From Glandiceps talaboti (lineage: Eukaryota; Hemichordata; Enteropneusta; Spengelidae), in contig NC_135551.1 of assembly GCF_964340395.1 (NCBI RefSeq), positions 4,493,463 through 4,557,462 of the forward strand: DNA of 64,000 bases, in the 5' to 3' direction. A program made the translations under genes and the position numbers. How positions within the stretch are numbered: position 1 is the stretch's first letter; the number at the start of each line of letters is the position of its first letter. This document shows, piece by piece, positions 30,001 through 45,000 of this stretch. The notes beneath the pieces are model-generated. The model searched no databases. It saw nothing but the letters and a program-made list of their open reading frames with translations, and was not told the origin of the DNA.

Positions 30001-33000
30001 GACCCTTTAGATAACTTGTACTTTCTATTGATGAAAGAAAAAACATATTGGCCACCAAACCTAATGACCATTTTCAGTAATTTTACAATTCCAAAATCTT
30101 CACTTACTTCTTCCACTTCTTGCTTGGCTGTCTGATGTTCATCTGCCATCTGTTTTCGTGCCATCTTGCTTGGCCTTGGGGTTCCATCCTGAAAGGAATG
30201 AATCAAATACAGTATAAACTTATTGATGGAATGAAATAACATTCATTTAGATTCTAATAATTACTCTTAAAGTTGACACTTCTCACATTCACCTTTTTCA
30301 AAAGATATTACTACCGATAATAAAATTATGCTAATCTCCAAAATATTATTTCATTCAGCTACAATCTACTTGTGACATAAGGTTGTCACTACTTGGCATG
30401 TGCTTAGTACTGACAAAAGACCCTTTAGATAACTTGTACTTTCTATTGATGAAAGAAAAAACATATTGGCCACCAAACCTAATGACCATTTTCAGTAATT
30501 TTACAATTCCAAAATCTTCACTTACTTCTTCCACTTCTTGCTTGGCTGTCTGATGTTCATCTGCCATCTGTTTTCGTGCCATCTTGCTTGGCCTTGGGGT
30601 TCCATCCTGAAAGGAATGAATCAAATACAGTATAAACTTATTGATGGAATGAAATAACATTCATTTAGATTCTAATAATTACTCTTAAAGTTGACACTTC
30701 TCACATTCACCTTTTTCAAAAGATATTACTACCGATAATAAAATTATGCTATTCTCCAAAATATTATTTCATTCAGCTACAATCTACTTGTGACATAAAG
30801 TTGTCACTACTTGTCATGTGCTTAGTACTGACAAAAGACCCTTTAGATAACTTGTACTTTCTATTGATGAAAGAAAAAACATATTGGCCAAAAAAAACGA
30901 ATGACCATTTTCAGTAATTTTACAATTCCAAAATCTTCACTTACTTCTTCCACTTCTTGCTTGGCTGTCTGATGTTCATCTGCCATCTGTGTTCGTGCCA
31001 TCTTGCTTGGCCTTGGGGTTCCATCCTGAAAGGAATGAATCAAACACAGTATAAACTTATTGATTGAATTAAATAACATTCATTTAGATTCTAATAATTA
31101 CTCTTAATGTTGCCACTACTCACATTAACCTTTTTCAAAAGATATTACTACCGATAATAAAATTATGCTAATCTCCAAAATAGTATTTCATTCAGCTACA
31201 ATCTACTTGTGACATAAGGTTGTCACTACTTGTCATGTGTTTAGTACTGACAAAAGACCCTTTAGATAACTTGTACCTTCTATTGATGAAAGAAAAAACA
31301 TATTGGCGAACAAAACCGAATGACCATTTTCAGTAATTTTACAATTCCAAAATCTTCACTTACTTCTTCCACTTCTTGCTTGGCTGTGTGATGTTCATCT
31401 GCCATCTGTGTTCGTGCCATCTTGCTTGGCCTTGGGGTTCCATCCTGAAAGGAATGAATCAAACACATTATAAACTTATTGATTGAATGAAATAACATTC
31501 ATTTAGATTCTAATAATTACTCTTAATGTTGCCACTACTCACATTAACCTTTTTCAAAAGATATTACTACCGATAATAAAATTATGCTAATCTCCAAAAT
31601 AGTATTTCATTCAGCTACAATCTACTTGTGACATAAGGTTGTCACTACTTGTCATGTGCTTAGTACTGACAAAAGACCCTTTAGATAACTTGTACTTTCT
31701 ATTGATTAAAGAAAAAACATATTGGCCAACAAAACCTAATGACCATTTTCAGTAATTTTACAATTCCAAAATCTTCACTTACTTCTTCCACTTCTTGCTT
31801 GGCTGTCTGATGTTCATCTACCATCTGTGTTCGTGCCATCTTGCTTGGCCTTGGGGTTCCATCCTGAAAGGAATGAATCAAACACAGTATAAACTTATTG
31901 CTGGAATGAAATAACATTCATTTAGATACCAATAATTACTTTTAAAGTTGCCACTACTCACATTAACCTTTTTCAAAAGATATTACTACCGATAATAAAA
32001 TTATGCTAATCTCCAAAATATTATTTCATTCAGCTACAATCTACTTGTGACATAAGGTTGTCACTACTTGGCATGTGCTTAGTACTGACAAAAGACCCTT
32101 TAGATAACTTGTACTTTCTATTGATGAAAGAAAAAACATATTGGCCACCAAACCTAATGACCATTTTCAGTAATTTTACAATTCCAAAATCTTCACTTAC
32201 TTCTTCCACTTCTTGCTTGGCTGTCTGATGTTCATCTGCCATCTGTTTTCGTGCCATCTTGCTTGGCCTTGGGGTTCCATCCTGAAAGGAATGAATCAAA
32301 TACAGTATAAACTTATTGATGGAATGAAATAACATTCATTTAGATTCTAATAATTACTCTTAAAGTTGACACTTCTCACATTCACCTTTTTCAAAAGATA
32401 TTACTACCGATAATAAAATTATGCTAATCTCCAAAATATTATTTCATTCAGCTACAATCTACTTGTGACATAAGGTTGTCACTACTTGGCATGTGCTTAG
32501 TACTGACAAAAGACCCTTTAGATAACTTGTACTTTCTATTGATGAAAGAAAAAACATATTGGCCACCAAACCTAATGACCATTTTCAGTAATTTTACAAT
32601 TCCAAAATCTTCACTTACTTCTTCCACTTCTTGCTTGGCTGTCTGATGTTCATCTGCCATCTGTTTTCGTGCCATCTTGCTTGGCCTTGGGGTTCCATCC
32701 TGAAAGGAATGAATCAAATACAGTATAAACTTATTGATGGAATGAAATAACATTCATTTAGATTCTAATAATTACTCTTAAAGTTGACACTTCTCACATT
32801 CACCTTTTTCAAAAGATATTACTACCGATAATAAAATTATGCTAATCTCCAAAATATTATTTCATTCAGCTACAATCTACTTGTGAAATAAGATTGTCAC
32901 CACTTGTCATGTGCTTAGTACTGACAAAAGACCCTTTAGATAACTTGTACCTTCTATTGATGAAAGAAAAAACATATTGGCGAACAAAACCGAATGACCA

Positions 33001-36000
33001 TTTTCAGTAATTTTACAATTCCAAAATGTTCACTTACTTCTTCCACTTCTTGCCTGGCTGTCTGATGTTCATCTGCCATCTGTGTTCGTGCCATCTTGCT
33101 TGGCCTTGGGGTTCCATCCTGAAAGGAATGAATCAAACACAGTATAAACTTATTGATTGAATGAAATAACATTCATTTAGATTCTAATAATTACTCTTAA
33201 TGTTGCCACTACTCACATTAACCTTTTTCAAAAGATATTACTACTGATAATAAAATTATGCTAATCTGCAAAATATTATTTCATTCAGCTACAATCTTCT
33301 TGTGACATAAGGTTGTCAATACTTGTCATGTGCTTAGTATTGACAAAAGACCCTTTAGATAACTTGTACTTTCTATTGATGAAAGAAAAAACATATAGGC
33401 CAACAAAACCTAATGACCATTTTCAGTAATTTTACAATTCCAAAATCTTCACTTACTTCTTCCACTTCTTGTTTGGTTGTCTGATGTTCATCTGCCATCT
33501 GTGTTCGTGCCATCTTGCTTGGCCTTGGGGTTCCATCCTGAAAGGAATGAATCAAACACAGTATAAACTTATTGATTGAATGAAATAACATTCATTTAGA
33601 TTCTAATAATTACTCTTAATGTTGCCACTACTCACATTAACCTTTTTCAAAAGATATTACTACTGATAATAAAATTATGCTAATCTCCAAAATATTATTT
33701 CATTCAGCTACAATCTTCTTGTGACATAAGGTTGTCAATACTTGTCATGTGCTTAGTATTGACAAAAGACCCTTTAGATAACTTGTACTTTCTATTGATG
33801 AAAGAAAAAACATATAGGCCAACAAAACCTAATGACCATTTTCAGTAATTTTACAATTCCAAAATCTTCACTTACTTCTTCCACTTCTTGTTTGGTTGTC
33901 TGATGTTCATCTGCCATCTGTGTTCGTGCCATCTTGCTTGGCCTTGGGGTTCCATCCTGAAAGGAATGAATCAAACACAGTATAAACTTATTGATTGAAT
34001 GAAATAACATTCATTTAGATTCTAATAATTACTCTTAATGTTGCCACTACTCACATTAACCTTTTTCAAAAGATATTACTACTGATAATAAAATTATGCT
34101 AATCTCCAAAATATTATTTCATTCAGCTACAATCTTCTTGTGACATAAGGTTGTCAATACTTGTCATGTGCTTAGTATTGACAAAAGACCCTTTAGATAA
34201 CTTGTACTTTCTATTGATGAAAGAAAAAACATATAGGCCAACAAAACCTAATAACCATTTTCAGTAATTTTACAATTCCAAAATCTTCACTTACTTCTTC
34301 CACTTCTTGTTTGGTTGTCTGATGTTCATCTGCCATCTGTGTTCGTGCCATCTTGCTTGGCCTTGGGGTTCCATCATGAAAGGAATGAATCAAACACAGT
34401 ATAAACTTATTGATTAAATTAAATAACATTCATTTAGATTCTAATAATTACTCTTAATGTTGCCACCACTCATATTAACCTTTTTCAAAAGATATTACTA
34501 CTGATAATAAAATTATGCTAATCTCCAAAATAGTATTTCATTCAGCTACAATCTACTTGTGACATAAGGTTGTCACTACTTGTCATGTGCTTAGTACTGA
34601 CAAAAGACCCTTTAGATAACTTGTACTTTCTATTGATGAAAGAAAAAACATATTGTCCAACAAAACCTAATGACCATTTTCAGTAATTTTACAATTCCAA
34701 AATCTTCACTTACTTCTTCCACTTCTTGACTGGCTGTCTTATGTTCATCTGCCATCTGTGTTCGTGCCATCTTGCTTGGCCTTGAGGTTCCATCCTGAAA
34801 GGAATGAATCAAACACAGTATAAACTTATTGATTGAATGAAATAACATTCATTTAGATTCTAATAATTACTCTTAATGTTGCCACTACTCACATTAACCT
34901 TTTTCAAAAGATATTACTACCGATAATAAAATTATGCTAATCTCCAAAATATTATTTCATTCAGCTACAATCTACTTGTGACATAAAGTTGTCACTACTT
35001 GTCATGTGCTTAGTACTGACAAAAGACCCTTTAGATAACTTGTACTTTCTATTGATGAAAGAAAAAACATATTGGCCAACAAAACCGAATGACCATTTTC
35101 AGTAATTTTACAATTCCAAAATCTTCACTTACTTCTTCCACTTCTTGCTTGGCTGTCTGATGTTCATCTGCCATCTGTGTTCGTGCCATCTTGCTTGGCC
35201 TTGGAGTTCCATCCTAAAAGGAATGAATCAAACACAGTATAAACTTATTGCTGGAATGAAATAACATTCATTTAGATACCAATAATTACTTTTAAAGTTG
35301 CCACTACTCACGTTAACCTTTTTCAAAAGATATTACTACCGATAATAAAATTATGCTAATCTCCAAAATATTATTTCATTCACCTACAATCTACTTGTGA
35401 CATAAGGTTGTCACTACTTGTCATGTGCTTAGTACTGACAGAAGACCCTTTAGATAACTTGTAATTTCTATTGATGAAAGAAAAAAACATATTGGCCAAC
35501 ATAACCTAATGACCATTTTCAGTAATTTTACAATTCCAAAATCTTCACTTACTTCTTCCAGTTCTTGCTTGGCTGTCTGATGTTCATCTGCCATCTGTGT
35601 TCGTGCCATCTTCCTTGGCCATGGGGTTCCATCCTGAAAGGAATGAATCAAACACAGTATAAACTTATTGATTGAATTAAATAACATTTTTTACATTCTA
35701 ATAATTACTCTTAATGTTGCCACTACTCACATTAACCTTTTTTAAAAGATATTACTACTGATAATAAAATTATGCTAATCTCCAAAATATTATTTCATTC
35801 AGCTACAATCTACTTGTGACATAAGGTTGCCACCACTTGTCATGTGCTTAGTACTGACAAAAGACCCTTTAGATAACTTGTACTTTCTATTGATGAAAGA
35901 AAAAACATATTGGCCAACATAACCTAATGACCATTTTCAGTAATTTTACAATTCCAAAATCTTCACTTACTTCTTCCACTTCTTGCTTGGCTGTCTGATG

Positions 36001-39000
36001 TTCATCTGCCATCTGTGTTCGTGCCATCTTGCTTGGCCTTGGGGTTCCATCCTGAAAGGAATGAATCAAACACAGTATAAACTTATTGATTGAATGAAAT
36101 AACATTCATTTAGATTCTAATAATTACTCTTAATGTTGCCACTACTCACATTAACCTTTTTCAAAAGATATTACTACCAATAATAAAATTATGCTAATCT
36201 CCAAAATAGTATTTCATTCAGCTACAATCTACTTGTGACATAAGGTTGTCACTACTTGTCATGTGCTTAGCACTGACAAAAGACCCTTTAGATAACTTGT
36301 ACCTTCTATTGATGAAAGAAAAAACATATTGGCGAACAAAACCGAATGACCATTTTCAGTAATTTTACAATTCCAAAATGTTCACTTACTTCTTCCACTT
36401 CTTGCTTGGCTGTGTGATGTTCATCTGCCATCTGTGTTCGTGCCATCTTGCTTGGCCTTGGGGTTCCATCCTGAAAGGAATGAATCAAACACAGTATAAA
36501 CTTATTGATTGAATGAAATAACATTCATTTAGATTCTAATAATTACTCTTAATGTTGCCACTACTCACATTAACCTTTTTCAAAAGATATTACTACCGAT
36601 AATAAAATTATGCTAATCTCCAAAATATTATTTCATTCAGCTACAATCTACTTGTGACATAAGGTTGTCACTTCATGTCATGTGCTTAGTACTGACAAAA
36701 GACCCTTTAGATAACTTGTACTTTCTATTGATGAAAGAAAAAACATATTGGCCACCAAACCTAATGACCATTTTCAGTAATTTTACAATTCCAAAATCTT
36801 CACTTACTTCTTCCACTTCTTGCTTGGCTGTCTGATATTCATCTGCCATCTGTGTTCGTGCCATCTTCCTTGGCCTTGGGGTTCCATCCTGAAAGGAATG
36901 AATCAAACACAGTATAAACTTATTGATTGAATTAAATAACATTCTTTTAGATTCTAATAATTACTCTTAATGTTGCCACTACTCACATTAACCTTTTTTA
37001 AAAGATATTACTACTGATAATAAAATTATGCTAATCTCCAAAATATTATTTCATTCAGCTACAATCTACTTGTGACATAAGGTTGCCACCACTTGTCATG
37101 TGCTTAGTACTGACAAAAGACCCTTTAGATAACTTGTACTTTCTATTGATGAAAGAAAAAACATATTGGCCAACATAACCTAATGACCATTTTCAGTAAT
37201 TTTACAATTCCAAAATCTTCACTTACTTCTTCCACTTCTTGCTTGGCTGTCTGATGTTCATCTGCCATCTGTGTTCGTGCCATCTTGCTTGGCCTTGGGG
37301 TTCCATCCTGAAAGGAATGAATCAAACACAGTATAAACTTATTGATTGAATGAAATAACATTCATTTAGATTCTAATAATTACTCTTAATGTTGCCACTA
37401 CTCACATTAACCTTTTTCAAAAGATATTACTACCGATAATAAAATTATGCTAATCTCCAAAATAGTATTTCATTCAGCTACAATCTACTTGTGACATAAG
37501 GTTGTCACTACTTGTCATGTGCTTAGTACTGACAAAAGACCCTTTAGATAACTTGTACTTTCTATTGATGAAAGAAAAAACATATTGGCCACCAAACCTA
37601 ATGACCATTTTCAGTAATTTTACAATTCCAAAATCTTCACTTACTTCTTCCACTTCTTGCTTGGCTGTCTGATGTTCATCTGCCATCTGTTTTCGTGCCA
37701 TCTTGCTTGGCCTTGGGGTTCCATCCTGAAAGGAATGAATCAAACACAGTATAAACTTATTGATTGAATGAAATAACATTCATTTAGATTCTAATAATTA
37801 CTCTTAATGTTGCCACTACTCAGATTAACCTTTTTCAAAAGATATTACTACCGATAATAAAATTATGCTAATCTCCAAAATATTATTTCATTCAGCTACA
37901 ATCTACTTGTGACATAAGGTTGTCACTACTTGTCATGTGCTTAGTACTGACAAAAGACCCTTTAGATAACTTGTACCTTCTATTGATGAAAGAAAAAACA
38001 TATTGGCGAACAAAACCGAATGACCATTTTCAGTAATTTTACAATTCCAAAATCTTCACTTACTTCTTCCACTTCTTGCTTGGCTTTCTGATGTTCATCT
38101 GCCATCTGTGTTCGTGCCATCTTGCTTGGCCTTGGGGTTCCATCCTGAAAGGAATGAATCAAACACAGTATAAACTTATTGATTGAATGAAATAACATTC
38201 ATTTAGATTCTAATAATTACTCTTAATGTTGCCACTACTCACATTAACCTTTTTCAAAAGATATTACTACCGATAATAAAATTATGCTAATCTCCAAAAT
38301 AGTATTTCATTCAGCTACAATCTACTTGTGACATAAGGTTGTCACTACTTGTCATGTGCTTAGTACTGACAAAAGACCCTTTAGATAACTTGTACTTTCT
38401 ATTGATGAAAGAAAAAACATATTGGCCACCAAACCTAATGACCATTTTCAGTAATTTTACAATTCCAAAATCTTCACTTACTTCTTCCAGTTCTTGCTTG
38501 GCTGTCTGATGTTCATCTGCCATCTGTGTTCGTGCCATCTTGCTTGGCCTTGGGGTTCCATCCTGAAAGGAATGAATCAAACACAGTATAAACTTATTGA
38601 TGGAATGAAATAACATTCATTTAGATTCTAATAATTACTCTTAAAGTTGACACTTCTCACATTAACCTTTTTCAAAAGATATTACTACCGATAATAAAAT
38701 TATGCTAATCTCCAAAATAGTATTTCATTCAGCTACAATCTACTTGTGACATAAGGTTGTCACCACTTGTCATGTGCTTAGTACTGACAAAAGACCCTTT
38801 AGATAACTTGTACCTTCTATTGATGAAAGAAAAAACATATTGGCCAACAAAACCGAATGACCATTTTCAGTAATTTTACAATTCCAAAATCTTCACTTAC
38901 TTCTTCCACTTCTTGCTTGGCTGTCTGATGTTCATCTGCCATCTGTGTTCGTGCCATCTTGCTTGACCTTGGGGTTCCATCCTGAAAGGAATGAATCAAA

Positions 39001-42000
39001 CACAGTATAAACTTATTGATTGAATGAAATAACATTCATTTAGATTCTAATAATTACTCTTAATGTTGCAACTACTCAGATTAACCTTTTTCAAAAGATA
39101 TTACTACTGATAATAAAGTTATGCTAATCTCCAAAATATTATTTCATTCAGCTACAATCTACTTGTGACATAAGGTTGTCAATACTTGTCATGTGCTTAG
39201 TATTGACAAAAGACCCTTTAGATAACTTGTACTTTCTATTGATGAAAGAAAAAACATACAGGCCAACAAAACCTAATGACCATTTTCAGTAATTTTACAA
39301 TTCCAAAATCTTCACTTACTTCTTCCACTTCTTGTTTGGTTGTCTGATGTTCATCTGCCATCTGTGTTCGTGCCATCTTGCTTGGCCTTGGGGTTCCATC
39401 CTGAAATGAATGAATCAAACACAGTATAAACTTATTGATTAAATTAAATAACATTCATTTAGATTCTAATAATTACTCTTAATGTTGCCACCACTCATAT
39501 TAACCTTTTTCAAAAGATATTACTACTGATAATAAAATTATGCTAATCTCCAAAATAGTATTTCATTCAGCTACAATCTACTTGTGACATAAGGTTGTCA
39601 CTACTTGTCATGGGCTTAGTACTGACAAAAGACCCTTTAGATAACTTGTACTTTCTATTGATGAAAGAAAAAACATATTGACCAACAAAACCGAATGACC
39701 ATTTTCAGTAATTTTACAATTCCAAAATCTTCACTTACTTCTTCCACTTCTTGCTTGGCTGTCTGATATTCATCTGCCATCTGTGTTCGTGCCATCTTGC
39801 TTGGCCTTGGGGTTCCATCCTGAAAGGAATGAATCAAACACAGTGTTAACTTATTGATTGAATGAAATAACATTCATTTAGATTCTAATAATTACTCTTA
39901 ATGTTGCCACTACTCAGATTAACCTTTTTCAAAAGATATTACTACTGATAATAAAATTATGCTAATCTCCAAAATATTATTTCATTCAGCTACAATCTAC
40001 TTGTGACATAAGGTTGTCACTACTTGTCATGTGCTTAGTACTGACAAAAGACCCTTTAGATAACTTGTACTTTCTATTGATGAAAGAAAAAACATATTGG
40101 CCAACAAAACCTAATGACCATTTTCAGTAATTTTACAAATTCAAAATCTTCACTTACTTCTTCCACTTCTTGCTTGGCTGTCTGATGTCCATCTGCCATC
40201 TGTGTTCGTGCCATCTTGCTTGGCCTTGGGGTTCCATCCTGAAAGAAATGAATCAAATACAGTATAAACTTATTGATGGAATGAAATAACATTCATTTAG
40301 ATTCTAATAATTACTCTTAAAGTTGACACTACTCACATTAACCTTTTTCAAAAGATATTACTACCGATAATATTCATTCAGCTACAATCTACTTGTGACA
40401 TAAGGTTGTCACTTCTTGTCATGTGCTTAGTACTGACAAAAGACCCTTTAGATAACTTGTACTTTCTATTGATGAAAGAAAAAACATATTGGCCACCAAA
40501 CCTAATGACCATTTTCAGTAATTTTACAATTCCAAAATCTTCACTTACTTCTTCCACTTCTTGCTTGGCTGTCTGATATTCATCTGCCATCTGTGTTCGT
40601 GCCATCTTGCTTGGCCTTGGGGTTCCATCCTGAAAGGAATGAATCAAACACAGTATAAACTTATTGATTGAATTAAATAACATTCATTTAGATTCTAATA
40701 ATTACTCTTAATGTTGCCACTACTCACATTAACCTTTTTCAAAAGATATTACTACCGACAATAAAATTATGCTAATCTCCAAAATATTATTTCATTCAGC
40801 TACAATCTACTTGTGACATAAGGTTGTCACTTCTTGTCATGTGCTTAGTACTGACAAAAGACCCTTTAGATAACTTGTACTTTCTATTGATGAAAGAAAA
40901 AACATATTGGCCAACATAACCTAATGACCATTTTCAGTAATTTTACAATTCCAAAATCTTCACTTACTTCTTCCACTTCATGCTTGGCTGTCTGATGTTC
41001 ATCTGCCATCTGTGTTCGTGCCATCTTGCTTGGCCTTGGGGTTCCATCCTGAAAGGAATGAATCAAACACAGTATAAACTTATTGATTGAATGAAATAAC
41101 ATTCATTTAGATTCTAATAATTACTCTTAATGTTGCCACTACTCACATTAACCTTTTTCAAAAGATATTACTATCGATAATAAAATTATGCTAATCTCCA
41201 AAATAGTATTTCATTCAGCTACAATCTACTTGTGACATAAGGTTGTCACTACTTGTCATGTGCTTAGTACTGACAAAAGACACTTTAGATAACTTGTACT
41301 TTCTATTGATGAAAGAAAAAAATATTGGGCAACAAAACCTAATGAAAATTTTCATTAATTTTACAATTCCAAAATCTTCACTTACTTCTTCCACTTCTTG
41401 ATTGGCTGTCTGATGTTCATCTGCCATCTGTGTTCGTGCCATCTTGCTTGGCATTGGGGCTCCATCCTCAAAGGAATGAATCAAACACAGTATAAACTTA
41501 TTGATTGAATGAAATAACATTCATTTAGATTCTAATAATTAATGTTGCCACTACTCACATTAACCTTTTTCAAAAGATATTACTACCGATAATAAAATTA
41601 TGCTAATCTCCAAAATATTATTTCATTCAGCTACAATCTACTTGTGACATAAGGTTGTCACTACTTGTCATGTGCTTAGTACTGACAAAAGACCCTTTAG
41701 ATAACTTGTACTTTCTATTGATGAGAGAAAAAACATATTGGCCAACATAACCTAATGACCATTTTCAGTAATTTTACAATTCCAAAATCTTCACTTACTT
41801 CTTCCAGTTCTTGCTTTGCTGTCTGATGTTCATCTGCCATCTGTGTTCGTGCCATCTTGCTTGGCCTTGGGGTTCCATCCTGGAAGGAATGAATCAAACA
41901 CAGTATAAACTTATTGATTGAATGAAATAACATTCATTTAGATTCTAATAATTACTCTTAATGTTGCCACTACTCACATTAACATTTTTCAAAAGATATT

Positions 42001-45000
42001 ACTACCGATAATAAAATTATGCTAATCTCCAAAATATTATTTCATTCAGCTACAATCTACTTGTGACATAAGGTTGTCACTACTTGTCATGTGCTTAGTA
42101 CTGACAAACGACCCTTTAGATAACTTGCACTTTCTATTGATGAAAGAAAAAACATATTGGGCAACAAAACCTAATAACCATTTTCAGTAATTTCACAATT
42201 CCAAAATCTTCACTTACTTCTTCCACTTCTTGCTTTGCTGTCTGATGTTCATATGCCATCTGTGTTCGTGCCATCTTGCTTGGCCTTGGGGTTCCATCCT
42301 GAAAGGAATGAATCAAACACAGTATAAACTTATTGATTGAATGAAATAACATTCATTTAGATTCTAATAATTACTCTTAATGTTGCCACTACTCACATTA
42401 ACCTTTTTCAAAAGATATTACTATCGATAATAAAATTATGCTAATCTCCAAAATAGTATTTCATTCAGCTACAATCTACTTGTGACATAAGGTTGTCACT
42501 ACTTGTCATGTGCTTAGTACTGACAAAAGACACTTTAGATAACTTGTACTTTCTATTGATGAAAGAAAAAAATATTGGGCAACAAAACCTAATGAAAATT
42601 TTCATTAATTTTACAATTCCAAAATCTTCACTTACTTCTTCCACTTCTTGATTGGCTGTCTGATGTTCATCTGCCATCTGTGTTCGTGCCATCTTGCTTG
42701 GCATTGGGGCTCCATCCTCAAAGGAATGAATCAAACACAGTATAAACTTATTGATTGAATGAAATAACATTCATTTAGATTCTAATAATTAATGTTGCCA
42801 CTACTCACATTAACCTTTTTCAAAAGATATTACTACCGATAATAAAATTATGCTAATCTCCAAAATATTATTTCATTCAGCTACAATCTACTTGTGACAT
42901 AAGGTTGTCACTACTTGTCATGTGCTTAGTACTGACAAAAGACCCTTTAGATAACTTGTACTTTCTATTGATGAGAGAAAAAACATATTGGCCAACATAA
43001 CCTAATGACCATTTTCAGTAATTTTACAATTCCAAAATCTTCACTTACTTCTTCCACTTCTTGCTTGGCTGTCTGATGTTCATCTGCCATCTGTGTTCGT
43101 GCCATCTTGCTTGGCCTTGGGGTTCCATCCTGAAAGGAATGAATCAAACACAGTATAAACTTATTGATTGAATGAAATAACATTCATTTAGATTCTAATA
43201 ATTACTCTTAATGTTGCCACTACTCACATTAACATTTTTCAAAAGATATTACTACCGATAATAAAATTATGCTAATCTCCAAAATATTATTTCATTCAGC
43301 TACAATCTACTTGTGACATAAGGTTGTCACTACTTGTCATGTGCTTAGTACTGACAAACGACCCTTTAGATAACTTGCACTTTCTATTGATGAAAGAAAA
43401 AACATATTGGGCAACAAAACCTAATAACCATTTTCAGTAATTTCACAATTCCAAAATCTTCACTTACTTCTTCCACTTCTTGCTTTGCTGTCTGATGTTC
43501 ATATGCCATCTGTGTTCGTTCCATCTTGCTTGGCCTTGGGGTTCCATCCTGAAAGGAATGAATCAAACACAGTATAAACTTATTAATGGAATGAAATAAC
43601 ATTCATTTAGATTCTAACAATTACTCTTAATGTTGCCACTACTCAGATTAACCTTTTTTAAAAGATATTACTACAGATAATATAATTATGCTAATCTCCA
43701 AAATATTACTTCATTCAGCTACAATCTACTTGTGACATGAGGTTGTCACTACTTGTCATGTGCTTAGTACTGACAAAAGACCCTTTAGATAACTTGTACT
43801 TTCTATTGATGAAAGAAAAAAATATTGGCAACAAAATATAATGACCATTTTCAGTAATTTTACAATTCCAAAATGTTCACTTACTTCTTCCACTTCTTGC
43901 TTGGCTGTCTGATGTTCAACTGCCATCTGTGTTCGTGCCATCTTGCTTGGCCTTGGAGTTCCATCCTGAAAGGAATGAATCAAACACAGTATAAACGTAT
44001 TGCTGGAATGAAATAACATTCATTTAGATACCAACGATTACTCTTAAAGTTGCCACTACTCAGATTAACCTTTTTCAAAAGATATTACTACTGATAATAC
44101 AATTATGCTAATCTCCAAAATATTATTTCATTCAGCTACAATCTACTTGTGACATAAGGTTGTCACTACTTGTCATGTGCTTAGTACTGACAAAAGACCC
44201 TTTAGATAACTTGTACTTTCTATTGATGAGAGAAAAAACATATTGGCCAACATAACCTAATGACCATTTTCAGTAATTTTACAATTCCAAAATCTTCACT
44301 TACTTCTTCCACTTCTTGCTTGGCTGTCTGATGTTCATCTGCCATCTGTGTTCGTGCCATCTTGCTTGGCCTTGGGGTTCCATCCTGAAAGAAATGAATC
44401 AAATACAGTATAAACTTATTGATGGAATGAAATAACATTCATTTAGATTCTAATAATTACTCTTAAAGTTGACGCTACTCACATTAACCTTTTTCAAAAG
44501 ATATTACTACCGATAATAAAATTATGCTAATCTCCAAAATATTATTTCATTCAGCTACAATCTACTTGTGACATAAGGTTGTCACCACTTGTCATGTGCT
44601 TAGTACTGACAAAAATTCCTTTAGATAACTTGTACTTTCTATTGATGAAAGAAAAAACATATTGGCCAACAAAACCGAATGACCATTTTCAGTAATTTTA
44701 CAATTCCAAAATCTTCACTTACTTCTTCCACTTCTTGCTTGGCTGTCTGATGTTCATCTGCCATCTGTGTTCGTGCCATCTTGCTTGGCCTTGGGGTTCC
44801 ATCCTGAAAGGAATGAATCAAACACAGTATAAACTTATTGATTGAATGAAATAACATTCATTTAGATTCTAATAATTACTCTTAATGTTGCCACTACTCA
44901 CATTAACCTTTTTCAAAAGATATTACTACCGATAATAAAATTATGCTAATCTCCAAAATAGTATTTCATTCAGCTACAATCTACTTGTGACATAAGGTTG

